DNA of 64,000 bases, from NCBI GenBank assembly GCA_026210745.1, contig CP110632.1, positions 682,001 to 746,000 on the forward strand, read 5' to 3'. The notes under the pieces were generated by a model. That model was not told where the DNA came from. It ran no database searches and saw only the letters and a list, made by a program, of their open reading frames with translations. This document shows, in pieces, positions 50,271 to 60,500 of this stretch (the stretch's first letter is position 1; every line of letters starts with the position of its first letter). A program made the position numbers and the translations under genes. The DNA is from Exobasidium rhododendri (lineage: Eukaryota; Basidiomycota; Exobasidiomycetes; Exobasidiales; Exobasidiaceae).

Positions 50271-52734
50271 GAACAGGGCCAAAGTGCCTTCATTGAGCCA
50301 CGCAAATTCAGAATTTTGGCCTGCGGAATTCTAAATTTTAGCCTAGGAACCTCCACAGAACCTTTACGCGACTGTTTTAGAACGCGTCTGAGAAGAAACA
50401 CGTCCCGCTACTACGCCATCCTCAAAAAAGTAGATTCAATGTCCAGATTTTAAAACGCCTCTCACGCCAAAACGCACTTATGGATCCGCCTACTTTTTGC
50501 AGGAGCATGCTCCCACCATGTGAGGCTACCTTTCCATCAAAAAAAAATGCCATCAACTCTGTCTGTGAACACGCCAAATGGCAGGGTTATGCTGTCACAA
50601 TTGCACGTAGTAATGGTGAGAGGTATGCACACTTAAGGTGCTCCAAATGGCGGAAGAATACTAGCAGGATAGCCCCCAAAGTACGTCAGAGGCAACGGCT
50701 ATCTGGTGGAACCGAGTGCCCGTGGGAAATGCGGGTAATGGCGTCAGGGTTTGATGCAGTTTGGACTGTTCTTATAAATGCGGATCACAACCACCTTGCA
50801 TATTTAGATGAGAATGTCCATTACAGTAATAGGTCACTATTGGCTGAAACTACCTCAAATATAGCATTACAAGTAGGCCATGGTGTTACAGCCGCTACGC
50901 TTCTAACACAGCATCAGGATCAAAGCGGGTATCGCAAAGACTTCCAGAATGCTGTTCAAAAGGAACGGCATAACCTCTTACAAGGCCGGTTGCCGGTAGC
51001 TGGCCTCTTACATTGGCTTGGCACTAGTGGCTTCAAATTCAATGTACGCCACAACGCCAAGAACAAGCTCTCCTCACTCTTCTTTACGACTCGGACTTGT
51101 ATTGAATTAGCAAGACAATTTGGATCAGTAATACTAATGGATTCGACCTACAAGGTCAATAAGTATGATATGCCGTTACTTCAAATGGTCGGAATGGACT
51201 GTAATTATAAGACATTCACTATAGCATACTGCTTTATAATGGAAGAGACCATCGACTCTTACAATTGGGCAATGTTCCGCCTAAGAGAGTACCTCTTCCC
51301 GCATTCCGGACCCTCGGTTATCGTCACGGACCGGGAGCTTGCACTTATAAGTGCGATCACTACCGTGTTCCCGAACTCACGGCACATGCTATGCATTTGG
51401 CATATCTTCCAGAATATGGTAACTAATTGCCAAAGGACCTTTAGCAAAGCGGGATGGGAGAAGTTTGCAAGTCTTGCTAAGGATGTTATGTATGCAAGAT
51501 CCACGGTGGAATATGATGAAAGAATGATGTCATTTCAAGAAGCGTATCCCGAAGGCAGTCATGCGGAAGCCGTGGAATACTGTCAGAGGCAGTGGTTTGA
51601 GAAGTACCCGGAGAAGTTCGTGTACTGCTACAGCTCGGATGTACGGACCTTCAATAGCCGGGCAACGTCAAGGGTCGAAGGAGCTCATGCCACCATTAAG
51701 GCCTTTGTACGTAGCAGCGGATCAGGGCTAAATGAGAATCTCTATGCATTGAAAGAGGCTTTACGGATTCAGCAACGGGAGACTTTTAAAATAATGGCCC
51801 GCAATTATAGTTACCTTCCACCATGGATCTATGAGCCAGCATATGCCGCCATGTTCCAGTTTGTAGTCAATAAGGTCACTCATTACGCCTTGAACGTATG
51901 TCACAAAGAGTGGTCCTTGGCTAGCCTAGACATGGCGGAAGACCCTCTACCCGAATTGCCGTGCGGATGCAGGGTCTCTAACGACTGGGGTTTACCGTGC
52001 CGCCATATCATTCATAGGTCTCGGATCAGCCTCACACCATTAACAATTGACCTATTCAATAAGCATTGGCATTTGATTAGTGACGTCAGAGCTTTGGAAG
52101 TGTGGGGAGCCAATTCTATCGAAGTGTCAGAGGATATTGGGACCACTACGCCAGAATTGGACGATCCCAACTCCAATGTGGAGGTACAAGCGCGTCCTGA
52201 CAAAGTGATAGTGGAACCGGTTTGGCAAAGGGGCCGAGGCGGGCCCCGGCCTCGGACCATCGATAGAAGAATTCTAAGTCAGCATGAAAGAGTCTTAGCC
52301 AAAGTAGGCATTACAGCCGGCCAACTTCGAAGGGATGCTAACCAAAGGCGTCGACACGAGCCTAGCCGAAGTAGCCGGGCCCAAAGCACCATTAGCATTG
52401 CCTCTAGTATACCCGCAAGGCTCACACCAGCAACCGAAGTCAGAAGGCCAGTGACCATAGCTCAAGCTCGGACTCAGATCTCAGTTTGCATAGAATTGGC
52501 TCATTCAAATAGAGCCAATCCAGATTCTATTGATGCGGGAAGGGCGGCAGCTTCTGCTGCCGCCCTTTCCGTTGGCAGTACTCGCCAGACCATCATCTCA
52601 GCCTTTGCCGACGGCATGCGTGCTCACACCCAATCTTAGCGATCATTTATTGTACCTACGCTTTCTTCCAAAATGGCCATGCGCCTCAGAATACACGTGC
52701 TAGGCACTTTGTCTGTGTCAAAAATTTTCATTCT
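50271..52734 (+). mobile_element. MULE (Mutator-like) DNA transposon
   Basis: A 2.46-kb element defined by the 9-bp direct repeat CGCGTGCAT on both sides. The ends share the inverted 9-mer AAAGTGCCT (50281-50289 and, inverted, 52702-52710) but at different depths from the border (10 and 24 bases). Terminal inverted repeats are therefore short and imperfect, as in many fungal Hop-like MULEs. One uninterrupted 719-aa transposase fills most of it. An intact ORF and perfect duplication suggest a recent insertion. It lies inside the inferred inversion, ~310 bases from its right breakpoint. Confidence 0.7.
50480..52639 (+). CDS. MULE transposase with SWIM zinc finger
   Basis: 719 aa, no internal stop, start ATG 50480. 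Residues ~20-110 look like a FAR1/WRKY-GCM1-type zinc DNA-binding domain (SVCEHAKWQGYAVTIARSNG, then C-x-W-x-M-R and ADHNHL). The MULE catalytic domain has Asp221 (MDSTYKVNKYD), Asp284 (IVTDRELAL) and Glu400 (SRVEGAHATIKAF), the expected D-D-E set, plus the family's CxxH-like LCIWHIFQNM after the second Asp. A SWIM finger follows with Cys495, Cys497, Cys507 and His509 (CGCRVSNDWGLPCRH). The C-terminal ~180 residues are Arg/Ser-rich. All key residues are present, so it may be active. Confidence 0.92.
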   Translation: MDPPTFCRSMLPPCEATFPSKKNAINSVCEHAKWQGYAVTIARSNGERYAHLRCSKWRKNTSRIAPKVRQRQRLSGGTECPWEMRVMASGFDAVWTVLINADHNHLAYLDENVHYSNRSLLAETTSNIALQVGHGVTAATLLTQHQDQSGYRKDFQNAVQKERHNLLQGRLPVAGLLHWLGTSGFKFNVRHNAKNKLSSLFFTTRTCIELARQFGSVILMDSTYKVNKYDMPLLQMVGMDCNYKTFTIAYCFIMEETIDSYNWAMFRLREYLFPHSGPSVIVTDRELALISAITTVFPNSRHMLCIWHIFQNMVTNCQRTFSKAGWEKFASLAKDVMYARSTVEYDERMMSFQEAYPEGSHAEAVEYCQRQWFEKYPEKFVYCYSSDVRTFNSRATSRVEGAHATIKAFVRSSGSGLNENLYALKEALRIQQRETFKIMARNYSYLPPWIYEPAYAAMFQFVVNKVTHYALNVCHKEWSLASLDMAEDPLPELPCGCRVSNDWGLPCRHIIHRSRISLTPLTIDLFNKHWHLISDVRALEVWGANSIEVSEDIGTTTPELDDPNSNVEVQARPDKVIVEPVWQRGRGGPRPRTIDRRILSQHERVLAKVGITAGQLRRDANQRRRHEPSRSSRAQSTISIASSIPARLTPATEVRRPVTIAQARTQISVCIELAHSNRANPDSIDAGRAAASAAALSVGSTRQTIISAFADGMRAHTQS

Positions 52735-52743
52735 CGCGTGCAT
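52735..52743. repeat. right 9-bp target-site duplication of MULE
   Basis: Exact copy of CGCGTGCAT found at 50262-50270. Confidence 0.6.
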
Positions 52744-53006
52744 ATTTGTGCAGATTTAGCTTTTTACATGGGTACACGTATCTTCCCCCCGAATCACGAT
52801 GAGAAGCCAGATGTCCTCTCAAGTTCAACTTCAGCTAGCAGCGGCACTTCCGCTCAATACACTACACTAATGCGACAATGCTATTCCGAATAAATAGATG
52901 AATGGAGTGAGGGGATGGAGTAGATGGAAAATCACTCGATGCTTTCTGCAACGCCTTCCACTGTTTTGTTGTTGTCCTCTTCCTTTTCCTTCACGCTTCT
53001 TGTCCT

Positions 53007-54896
53007 TCACGCATTCTTTGGCTTTCGAGGAGCACCGACGGCTTTGTTGGAGGTGACCTCTTGCTGCCCAAAGCCCCAGTCTGGCAAGGCAATCTTGTGA
53101 CTGAAAAGATACGATCCAGTAAGACTATGTCTAAATCGTACGACGGATCGTAGTGAGCGGACTCTTTTCCAAGATACTGGGTCTGTAGAGTCACCCTTTT
53201 CGATTTCCACGATCCAGTGATCGTTGGAGTCCCCTGCAAATCTTTTCCCCTCTTCGTCTATGAATCCGTAGCAAGAGACCTGCATCACCCAAGATGTAAG
53301 AAAGAACGAAAGCAAAGGAGTGAGCATCAGTCTATCATTTTTCCTAGCCTCAACGGGAAATCACTGACCTCGTTTTGGTAATCTGCCTCCGTGATGGGAG
53401 CACGGACATCGTGTGAGTGCAACCTCTTGTCCGTCTTTCGATGAACCAATCGAACTTCCATGCCGTGCTCGAGGTACGTCAATGGTTCACTCCAGTGCTT
53501 TTCTACTTCATGAGGGCCTGCTATCGGTAGCGGAACTCCATTTTCATCCGTCGGCGGTGGAGGGTCGTTTGGACCGGGTGCCTTGACGATGTACCATTCA
53601 TTGTTCTCATCTCGATGTGGATATAATGTCACATGTTGCTGCCCCGAACCAGTCGGGTAGTTGTGAGGATGAGAGTGAAGATATCCTCCTTGCGTGTTCA
53701 GATGCCTGATCGTGATGGTAGATCCAAGTGATACATCTGCAAATGTGTCTCGCATGCCATGACCTCGAAGGGTATGTTGAAAGGCACTAGACATGAATCC
53801 ATCGCCTTCCCCACTTCGATCTAGAACAGCCAAGTGAATGCCAAAGCATGTCACGTATACACAAATAGGCAGCGCAATCAAGCAAAGAGCCCTCGCTAAG
53901 AAATGTCGAAGGAGTACTCGAAGCGTCATTCGAACGTCTCCCAGATGATACCATAGCTGCGATATGACACAGATACCGATAGTAGCAATGCTGAACAGTC
54001 CGACCCATTTGACACTAACGACGCATCCTAATGAAATGCCAGTGACCGATAACCAGATCCACCACGGCCTTGTGAACGGCCTTTTTTTTTCTTCGTTGCA
54101 AAATGATACCCAGGTGTATGTCGTCAAGGCGGTGAAGAAGATGAGAGGCGAATCGAGTAGGACAAAGCGGGACTGTGTAATGAGAGCATTCTCAAAGGTG
54201 ACCATCATGGCACCGACTAGAGCTGTCGTTGCTCGAAGAGAAAGAGCACGCAAGGTGAGGTATGCGAGCGGTACTGTTGCGATTCCTAGCAAAGCACAGA
54301 GTGACCTCATGGCCACGTAGGGAACAGGAGTATTATCTCCTACCAAGTACTCCTTGCCAATCTCCTTGAATTCAAAGTTGCCGTCGTAGCCTGAGGCCCA
54401 GGCGACGAATGCTATCATGAGCTTGGCCAAGGGTGGATGCACGTCCATGAAGAACTTTTGCTTGATGTATTTTGATGCAAAGCCGCCAAAATGGACCTCA
54501 TCGAAGCTGTTTAGTGAGGGATGAGAAGTATCGGCATACCATCGGAAGGAGGCTCTTCTTTCAGCTTGTCACTCACACTACACTGCTTGGTTGTCCAATC
54601 TTGTACATACGCACTATAAAAGCAATAGCAACGATGATCGCGAGCAGCCTCCATTCCACCCTTGTGATCCCTGAGGAGACACCTACCTGCGAAGACGTGG
54701 CCCCCAAGTATCTTGCATCATCCTTGCCGAGCTTACTATTGAAAGACAGGGAAGAGCCGCGACTAGGAAGCGTATCTTGACGTGGAAGCCTTCCATCGTG
54801 CTGGGTGGAAGAAGGAGGAGGCGTTGCGTACTGTGTCGCACCCCCTGCATACCCTCTTGATCGCACAGAAGCTGCCGTCTGCCCGAGAGAAGTCAT
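53007..54896 (-). CDS. protein O-mannosyltransferase, N-terminal half (split gene)
   Basis: Exons 54896-54577, 54506-53369 and 53279-53007 give 576 aa. A disordered N-terminus leads to TM1 (WRLLAIIVAIAFIVRMYKIG). The catalytic Asp109-Glu110 pair follows in VVFDEVHFGGFASKY, then MDVHPPLAKLMIAF and GYDGNFEFKEIGKEY. The PMT glycosyltransferase domain continues to ~330. MIR motifs follow (RHLNTQGGYLHSHPHNYPTG, VRLVHRKTDKRLHSHDVRAP, SLTGSYLFSHKIALPDWGF). Similarity ends just after QQEVTSNKA, exactly where the C-terminal membrane domain should begin. Fifteen codons later there is a stop. The wording of the loops suggests the fungal PMT1 group. It transfers mannose from dolichol-phosphate mannose to Ser/Thr in the ER. 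The missing domain lies at 46.27-47.6 kb on the other strand. Confidence 0.88.
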
Positions 54897-55189
54897 GAGC
54901 CGCCGTATGAGTGATCAGGGATGAGAGCTGGTATGAAAGGACGCTGTTGGTCCGTTCACCTTCTTCTCGAGCAGCGGAAAAGACAGGTGTCCCGTTTCTT
55001 GACATCCCCCAAAATAACACACAACGCAGGTGTGTAACAATTTGCCTCCCGTCCTTCGTCGTGCTTGCCTTGCTTCGCGCGTGGCCTTTCCTTCTTTCTT
55101 TTTGCGCCTAATCTCCACCTCAGTCATTTCCTTATTGCCCTTTCTTCCAACAGGTTCTTCCGTTTGGGCACACCATCATCATCATCATC

Positions 55190-56211
55190 ATGTCACTTCT
55201 CCGATCGTCACTTGCGCGTTCGTTGCGAGCTGCTGGTAGCCGACAAGGCTCTGTAATCTCGCGGACTGCAGTGCCATTGACGTATGCTCGCTTGCCCACT
55301 GTCCAATCTTCCCAGGCTACTCGACAATTCCACGTATCTCGACCTGCATTTGGATCGGGTGAATCTGACGCAGAGCTGTCGAGTCGTCTCGAGCAAGAGA
55401 TTAGCTACGAGAAGGAGGCGGCTACTCAGTATGCCAGTGAAAATAGCAGTGGAGAACCAGAGTTCTTGAACAACTTCAAAAAGGCGGGCGTGTGGAAAAT
55501 CGAGGATCAAGCTGGTTCCGACGAGATTGCTCTGGTGCGAGAATTCGGAAATGAACACATTCGAATCCTATTCAGCATCGGCGACATCGATACCTCAGAA
55601 GACGAAGAAACACCGGAAGAAGAAGAAGTCAGGCCGTTCCCCGTCCGATGCGCCATTACCATCTCAAAGGTAAGTCGAAGGAGTGGTGAGAGGGGAATTT
55701 GATCAAGAACAAAGGTGAGCCTAATCATGGCCTCCCTCCCTGCAGCCCAACCAGGGCGCTTTGACCGTCGATGCACAAGCTGTCGACGCAACTTTTAGCA
55801 TTGAGAACATCAGCTTCTACAAAGATTCTAAATTGGCCACCGAGCTGACTGCAGAAGCGGATTGGGCAAGGAGAGGACTATATATCGGCCCACAGGTGAG
55901 TAGATCAGGTGTGATGCCCAAGCTCCACAGTCAGCCAATGCTTACACTATAATACTGAAGTTCGAGACACTGGATGAGACGGTGCAAGCGCAATTTGAGT
56001 CCTTCCTGGAAGAGAGGGGCATTTCCACCGATTTGGCCATGTTCATTCCCAATTTTGCCGAGTACAAAGAGCAAAGAGGTGAGCGACAGTTGCGAAGAGA
56101 AGAAAGATGGGCAAAATTTTGCGTCTCGGCTCATTCGGATACTCCTACTTTTCTTCCTCCTCAGAATACTGCTCATGGCTCGAAAACGTAAAGGACTTCG
56201 TCAATGCCTGA
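55190..56211 (+). CDS. MAM33: mitochondrial acidic matrix protein MAM33 (p32/gC1qR family)
   Basis: Exons 55190-55669, 55746-55895, 55961-56078 and 56165-56211 give 264 aa. Residues 1-~52 are a mitochondrial presequence (SLLRSSLARSLRAAG, no acids, ending near RQFHVSRPAF). The p32 fold follows: ELSSRLEQEISYEKE, FGNEHIRILFSI, the acidic stretch DTSEDEETPEEEE, then after intron 1 GALTVDAQAVDATFSIENIS and the final helices FESFLEERGISTDLA and SWLENVKDFVNA. Size and order agree with the family, whose doughnut-shaped trimers support mitochondrial translation and ribosome assembly. Directly before the ATG is a CAT triplet run. A leader intron ending CCAACAG at 55152 is possible. Confidence 0.92.
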
Positions 56212-56742
56212 ACAGAAAGCCATAATGAAAGCTTGACTCGAACCTTTTGTAACTCTGAGCACGCTTAATTGATAGCTCAGTACTGTAGTACCATTCATAT
56301 GATCACCTTTCACTCTCGATATGTGTGGGGAAGATGTGGTGGTCGATACGACCAAACAATCGAAATGTGCACTGTTCTTCTTTGAGGCCTTGCACGCTCA
56401 CGGAAAAGATTGTGGGAGGAGAGGGGATAATCATTACTTGCGATGAAGTGTAAGGTGCTTATCAATATAGGCATCAGTCGGATCATGTTTCGACACTTCT
56501 ACATCGTCTTGGTACTCCCTAGGAGACCTCCATCTTGTACTTTTAGATAGGTGTCTTCCAGGCTTATAGTGAGGCTTTTGAGTCGAGAGAGGATTGGTCT
56601 TTTTTGTTTCGTCACGTGACTGCCTGCCGGGGTCCGCCTTCGAGGGTTTCATCGACTCGATCTTCGTCATGCTTGCTTGTCTGCAAATCGCTCACGCTCG
56701 ACTCTTTGTCTACGTCTGAACCTTGTGCTCGTCTTCTGCACG
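56212..56742. other. intergenic with one doubtful small ORF
   Basis: A minus-strand frame from ATG 56670 to 56434 (78 aa, Lys/Arg/Ser-rich, ending DPTDAYIDKHLTLHRK) starts 72 bases from the divergent mS34-like gene. It has no motif I recognise and might be the first exon of a longer gene. Support is weak. The rest is non-coding by eye. Confidence 0.3.
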
Positions 56743-57442
56743 ATGTCAGCACTGATCCGTCGCAATCTCTCTTCTCTGCAAGCGATTGCAAGGACTTCTC
56801 CTTCTTCGGCTAGTGCTGCTGCTGCTGCCACTCGAACAGCGTCGACCTCGACTTCTTCGTCGTCAGCGTCAACCTCTGCTACGTCATCATCATCATCATC
56901 CTCCTCACCACCACCTCTCCGATCTTCTTCCTCATCATCGACATTAGTGTCTCATTTACAATCATCCACTCTACCACTCTTTACAGCCACAAATGATCAC
57001 ACAAAAACGCTTTACGATCATCTGAGTAGCCTGCCGAACAACGGAGTCGGCACCAAAGTTCGTCAAATTCGGTGGGCGGCAAAAGGTATTGATCAACCAT
57101 TCAGTAAGGGTAAGAATGCAGTTGGATTTCAAGGACCAATCAAGAATCCACTAGACAGAAAAACGCAGAATCACCTATGCTACTGGCTGATCACAAAGGC
57201 GAGGATAAGACTGGCAGGAGAAAAGAGGGCACCTCATGGAAAGGTCTGGGGTCGTCTGATATGGAGAGGTGAGATAAATATCTAGACACTTCAGTAGTAG
57301 AATTTCTTTTCGTATCTGCAGACTGTGCTGACTATACGTTGGATCCTTTCTCCGCTCTGTTCCAGGCGTGCCAGTGACGCCAGAAGGAAAGGAAGAGCGA
57401 ATTCGAGGCGGGCTGAAGTACTCTTGGGATGTGGCCAACTAG
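56743..57442 (+). CDS. probable mitochondrial ribosomal protein, mS34-like
   Basis: Exons 56743-57268 and 57366-57442 give 200 aa. The first ~75 residues are Ser/Thr/Ala-rich with a basic start (SALIRRNLSSLQAIARTS), consistent with a mitochondrial presequence and a long low-complexity linker. Conserved-looking sequence begins at ~90: LYDHLSSLPNNGVGTKVRQI, RWAAKGID, CYWLITKARIRLAGEKRAPHGKVWG, and ends LKYSWDVAN. The GVGTKVRQIRW pattern recalls the MRP-S34 family of the small mitoribosomal subunit, but I could not confirm this. A mitochondrial location is the safer part of the call. The neighbour upstream is MAM33, also mitochondrial. Confidence 0.5.
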
Positions 57443-57570
57443 AGCACATTGTACATCTTATCGTGAATTGATGTTTCTATGATTCAACGGGAGCTACATA
57501 CATGTGGTGAGATTGAGGTAGGCTGTACTAGACAGTGGATGGGGACAGAGGAACAAAAGCGTCGAGTAGA

Positions 57571-60500
57571 TCAATCGTACACATTGAGGGGGTTGATCTT
57601 GTCCAGTGGGAAGAGGAAATTGTCGCTTCGATCTTCTGCTTCCAAGAATCGAGTGCAATGCAAGACCAGTGTACCTCTGGTTTCTTCGAGTAATCGCTCC
57701 ATCTGCTCCAATTCATTCTTGGAGAAGCCTTCATCGACGCTGGGAGGTGGTCTGGGGATGCTTTTGGGATTTGTGTTACTATGAGCACCAGCTTGGGGTG
57801 GATTAGCGTTTGGAGATGTATTCGGACCAGTCAGACCGGACTGTGCTTCAGCTTCCGGGGCCGCCTTACCGCTATCGTCGTCCTCTACTGTGGCAGTCTT
57901 ACTGAGCTTCTCGTCGTCATTGGAGTGAGGTGCATTGCCGTTCGAACGATTGTTGATTTGTGTTCGAGACGGCTCGTCCGCCTTTTTACTTTTACTCGTG
58001 TTGGTGGTGCCGTTGCCTTGTTGAGCACCACCCGATTTAGCCAGCCTATCTGCCCAGGCCATGAAAGCCTTGTATTCTGACCAGGTCGTCACCGTGTCAT
58101 CCGGAACACTCTTGAACACCTTTCGATAGATCTGCGTATTGTGTACGGCCGACGCCATCCACATTTCCTTGTAGAATCGGTCATCTAACGGATCGTTGAA
58201 CATGTCTGGGTCAATGGTCGGTGGATGAGACGGTGCTGCCCACGGGTTGATCGACATCTTGCTCGACATGCTCTTCTTCACTTCTTCGTTTGTCGCATCT
58301 TGATGTTCGTTTGACTCCTTCCCATTGACGGGGATGGTCCCGTCTGCCATGAGCCTCTCTTCGATCGTCGGGACGACGGTATCTTCTGATCCCTTGTTTT
58401 CTCCCTGCTTTAGATCGACGATCCTCTTGATCCTCTCGTCCGTCGGTTGAGCGTGCTGTTCCGAGGAGTCTTGCTTCACTTCTTCTTGTCCTTTCTCGCC
58501 CGTTCCGTTTCCAAATTTTGTCTGGTTCAAGGGGTTCTTCTTGTGTATCATTTCCTTGGCTTCCTTGCCGGCACCTTCGCTTGCTGGACCTGCAAATTCC
58601 TTAAACGTCTTTCCAAAATTACGAAGCGGTGTTCTTTGATGCACATTTGTTCGTGCAGTATCACCGTCTGCATCCTGCTTGCTCTGCTCGTTGGAGGGAT
58701 CCCACTGATCGTCTTCATCTAGCATCTTCTCCGGTCGAACATCTTGAAGATCGGCAGCTTCTTGATCAACTTCATCCACGTCCAAGCCGAGATGCTCCTT
58801 CATCAATCGAATACGGAGCGTGTGAGCAAATCTACCGACCTTGAAAGGTTTCCCACCCATCGTAGAGTCGATCATGTCCGTGTCACGAATGACGCAAGCC
58901 AATTCACTGTCACGATCACCGCGTTGACTGCGTTCGTTGATGTTGGCCGAGCCGATCAAAGCTAGTCGATCGTCTACGACCATTGCCTTTGCGTGGATGT
59001 ACACTTGTTCGGTCGTCAGTTGTCCAGATGGCAATTTACCCCATTGACGCAAGGAAAAGAAGGTGATGTAGTCGTCCGGATCAATGCCCTGACTGCGCAG
59101 CTTGCCAAAGATGCTGTTCTCCGTTCGACAGATCGACGACATTTGCAGTTCGACAATCAATCGAACAGAGGCAGCTTCCTGATGATCAATCGGCATGGGG
59201 AAACCAGGAACCAGCGGTATCACAATGACGGCCTTCCAAGGTGCTTGTTCTCGATGCGCTCGGATGATCCGACTGACCAATGCCTCCCCGATTTGATTCG
59301 TGATCACGGTTCCTCTCGTCACGGTGCTTGTGATGAAGAACTGATTCTCAATGTAGACAAAATGTTCACTCATCTGGATAGCTTTGAGGTAGGCATTCTG
59401 AATACTATGTTCGACTGTCGTGGGCGTGCCTAGACTCCACGGCCCAGCGGAACGACAGATCTGAGCTTCACACGTCCCGGTCAAGTCGTATTTCATCAAC
59501 TCGTGAGGCTGGAAATCAGGCGGTGGCACGAGGAAAGGCATCAACCTTTTGTGGTTCTTGATACGGAGCAGGTAATTCCATCGTTGAGAAAAGTGACGAC
59601 AGAGATCACGAGCCGGCTGTCCGATCAATTGAAGAGAAATGTCGTGCCAGGGCATGCGTGGGCTCTTCTCACGGTCGAACAAGTCGTTCTCCGGTTTCGT
59701 CAAATCGCTCCACTCGACGACCCTTTCATTGGCAAAGTCTTGACCAGGCCAAATGTAGAACTCCTTTCCATTTACACCCGGTCCCAGAAGCGTCTCATCG
59801 TGACTTGGCATCGAACCTTTGTCTTCCTGGGAGATCTGATTGACGTGATTGTCTGTCAAAAGATGAGTAGGCGTGTCCCATCGACCAAAGCAGAGATCCA
59901 ATCCACCCATGAAAGCAATCGTCTCGTCAATCACACACATCTTCTCGTGATGAGCCCAGTAGAACGTCCCTGTTTGGAAATGACTTGGCGATCGCTGCAC
60001 GAAAATATTGCGATGGAGTCCCGTCAGTCGCTGCTTGGTGTAGTTTGAATCGGTGGGTGTGAAGTTGTTGGAAACCTCGTTGTAGACGATGACAAAAATC
60101 TTTACTCCTTCTTCTGCCTTCTTCTGCAGGATGTTGTCCAGTCGATATTTTGGTGTGCCGGGTCGTCGCAGGTACAGCTCAGGGGAGAGCCACCAATCGT
60201 GGATCATGATGCGATCCTTGGCCCTCATCAGTGCTCGACTCACTTGCCAGAAGTAATCACGCCCATCCACCAGCCACTGGGCACTGCAGTTCAGTCGAAT
60301 GGGAGCAAAGCTGCCAAACCGATTCGATTTGCTAAACACATTACGACGAGCGACTCTTTCCATGCTAGCAATGAATTGATCCATCTGTCTCTCGTTCTTC
60401 GCTACCACCTTCAGTTTCCGCTCGGCATTCTTGATGTAGAACGTATGACTGGACACATTTGCGTTTGGATCATCCTTTGACCGCTTCTTCTTCTGACCAG

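Larger units (their letters stand above)
46272..53052. other. inferred inverted segment (~6.8 kb)
   Basis: The 5' half of an O-mannosyltransferase gene lies on the minus strand and stops near 53.05 kb. Its 3' half lies on the plus strand and starts near 46.27 kb. Inverting everything between restores one gene order and orientation. The segment carries the 3' half, TAF4 and a MULE transposon. GTCAC is found at both edges (46267-46271; inverted at 53053-53057), possible microhomology. Breakpoints are placed to within a few tens of bases because the ancestral junction is unknown. Confidence 0.6.

Noticed and set aside
50290-50350. AGAATT...AATTCT inverted repeat inside the left MULE end as a terminal inverted repeat
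   Set aside because: It is a local palindrome in an AT-rich stretch and has no counterpart at the right end. The 9-bp duplication defines the border better.
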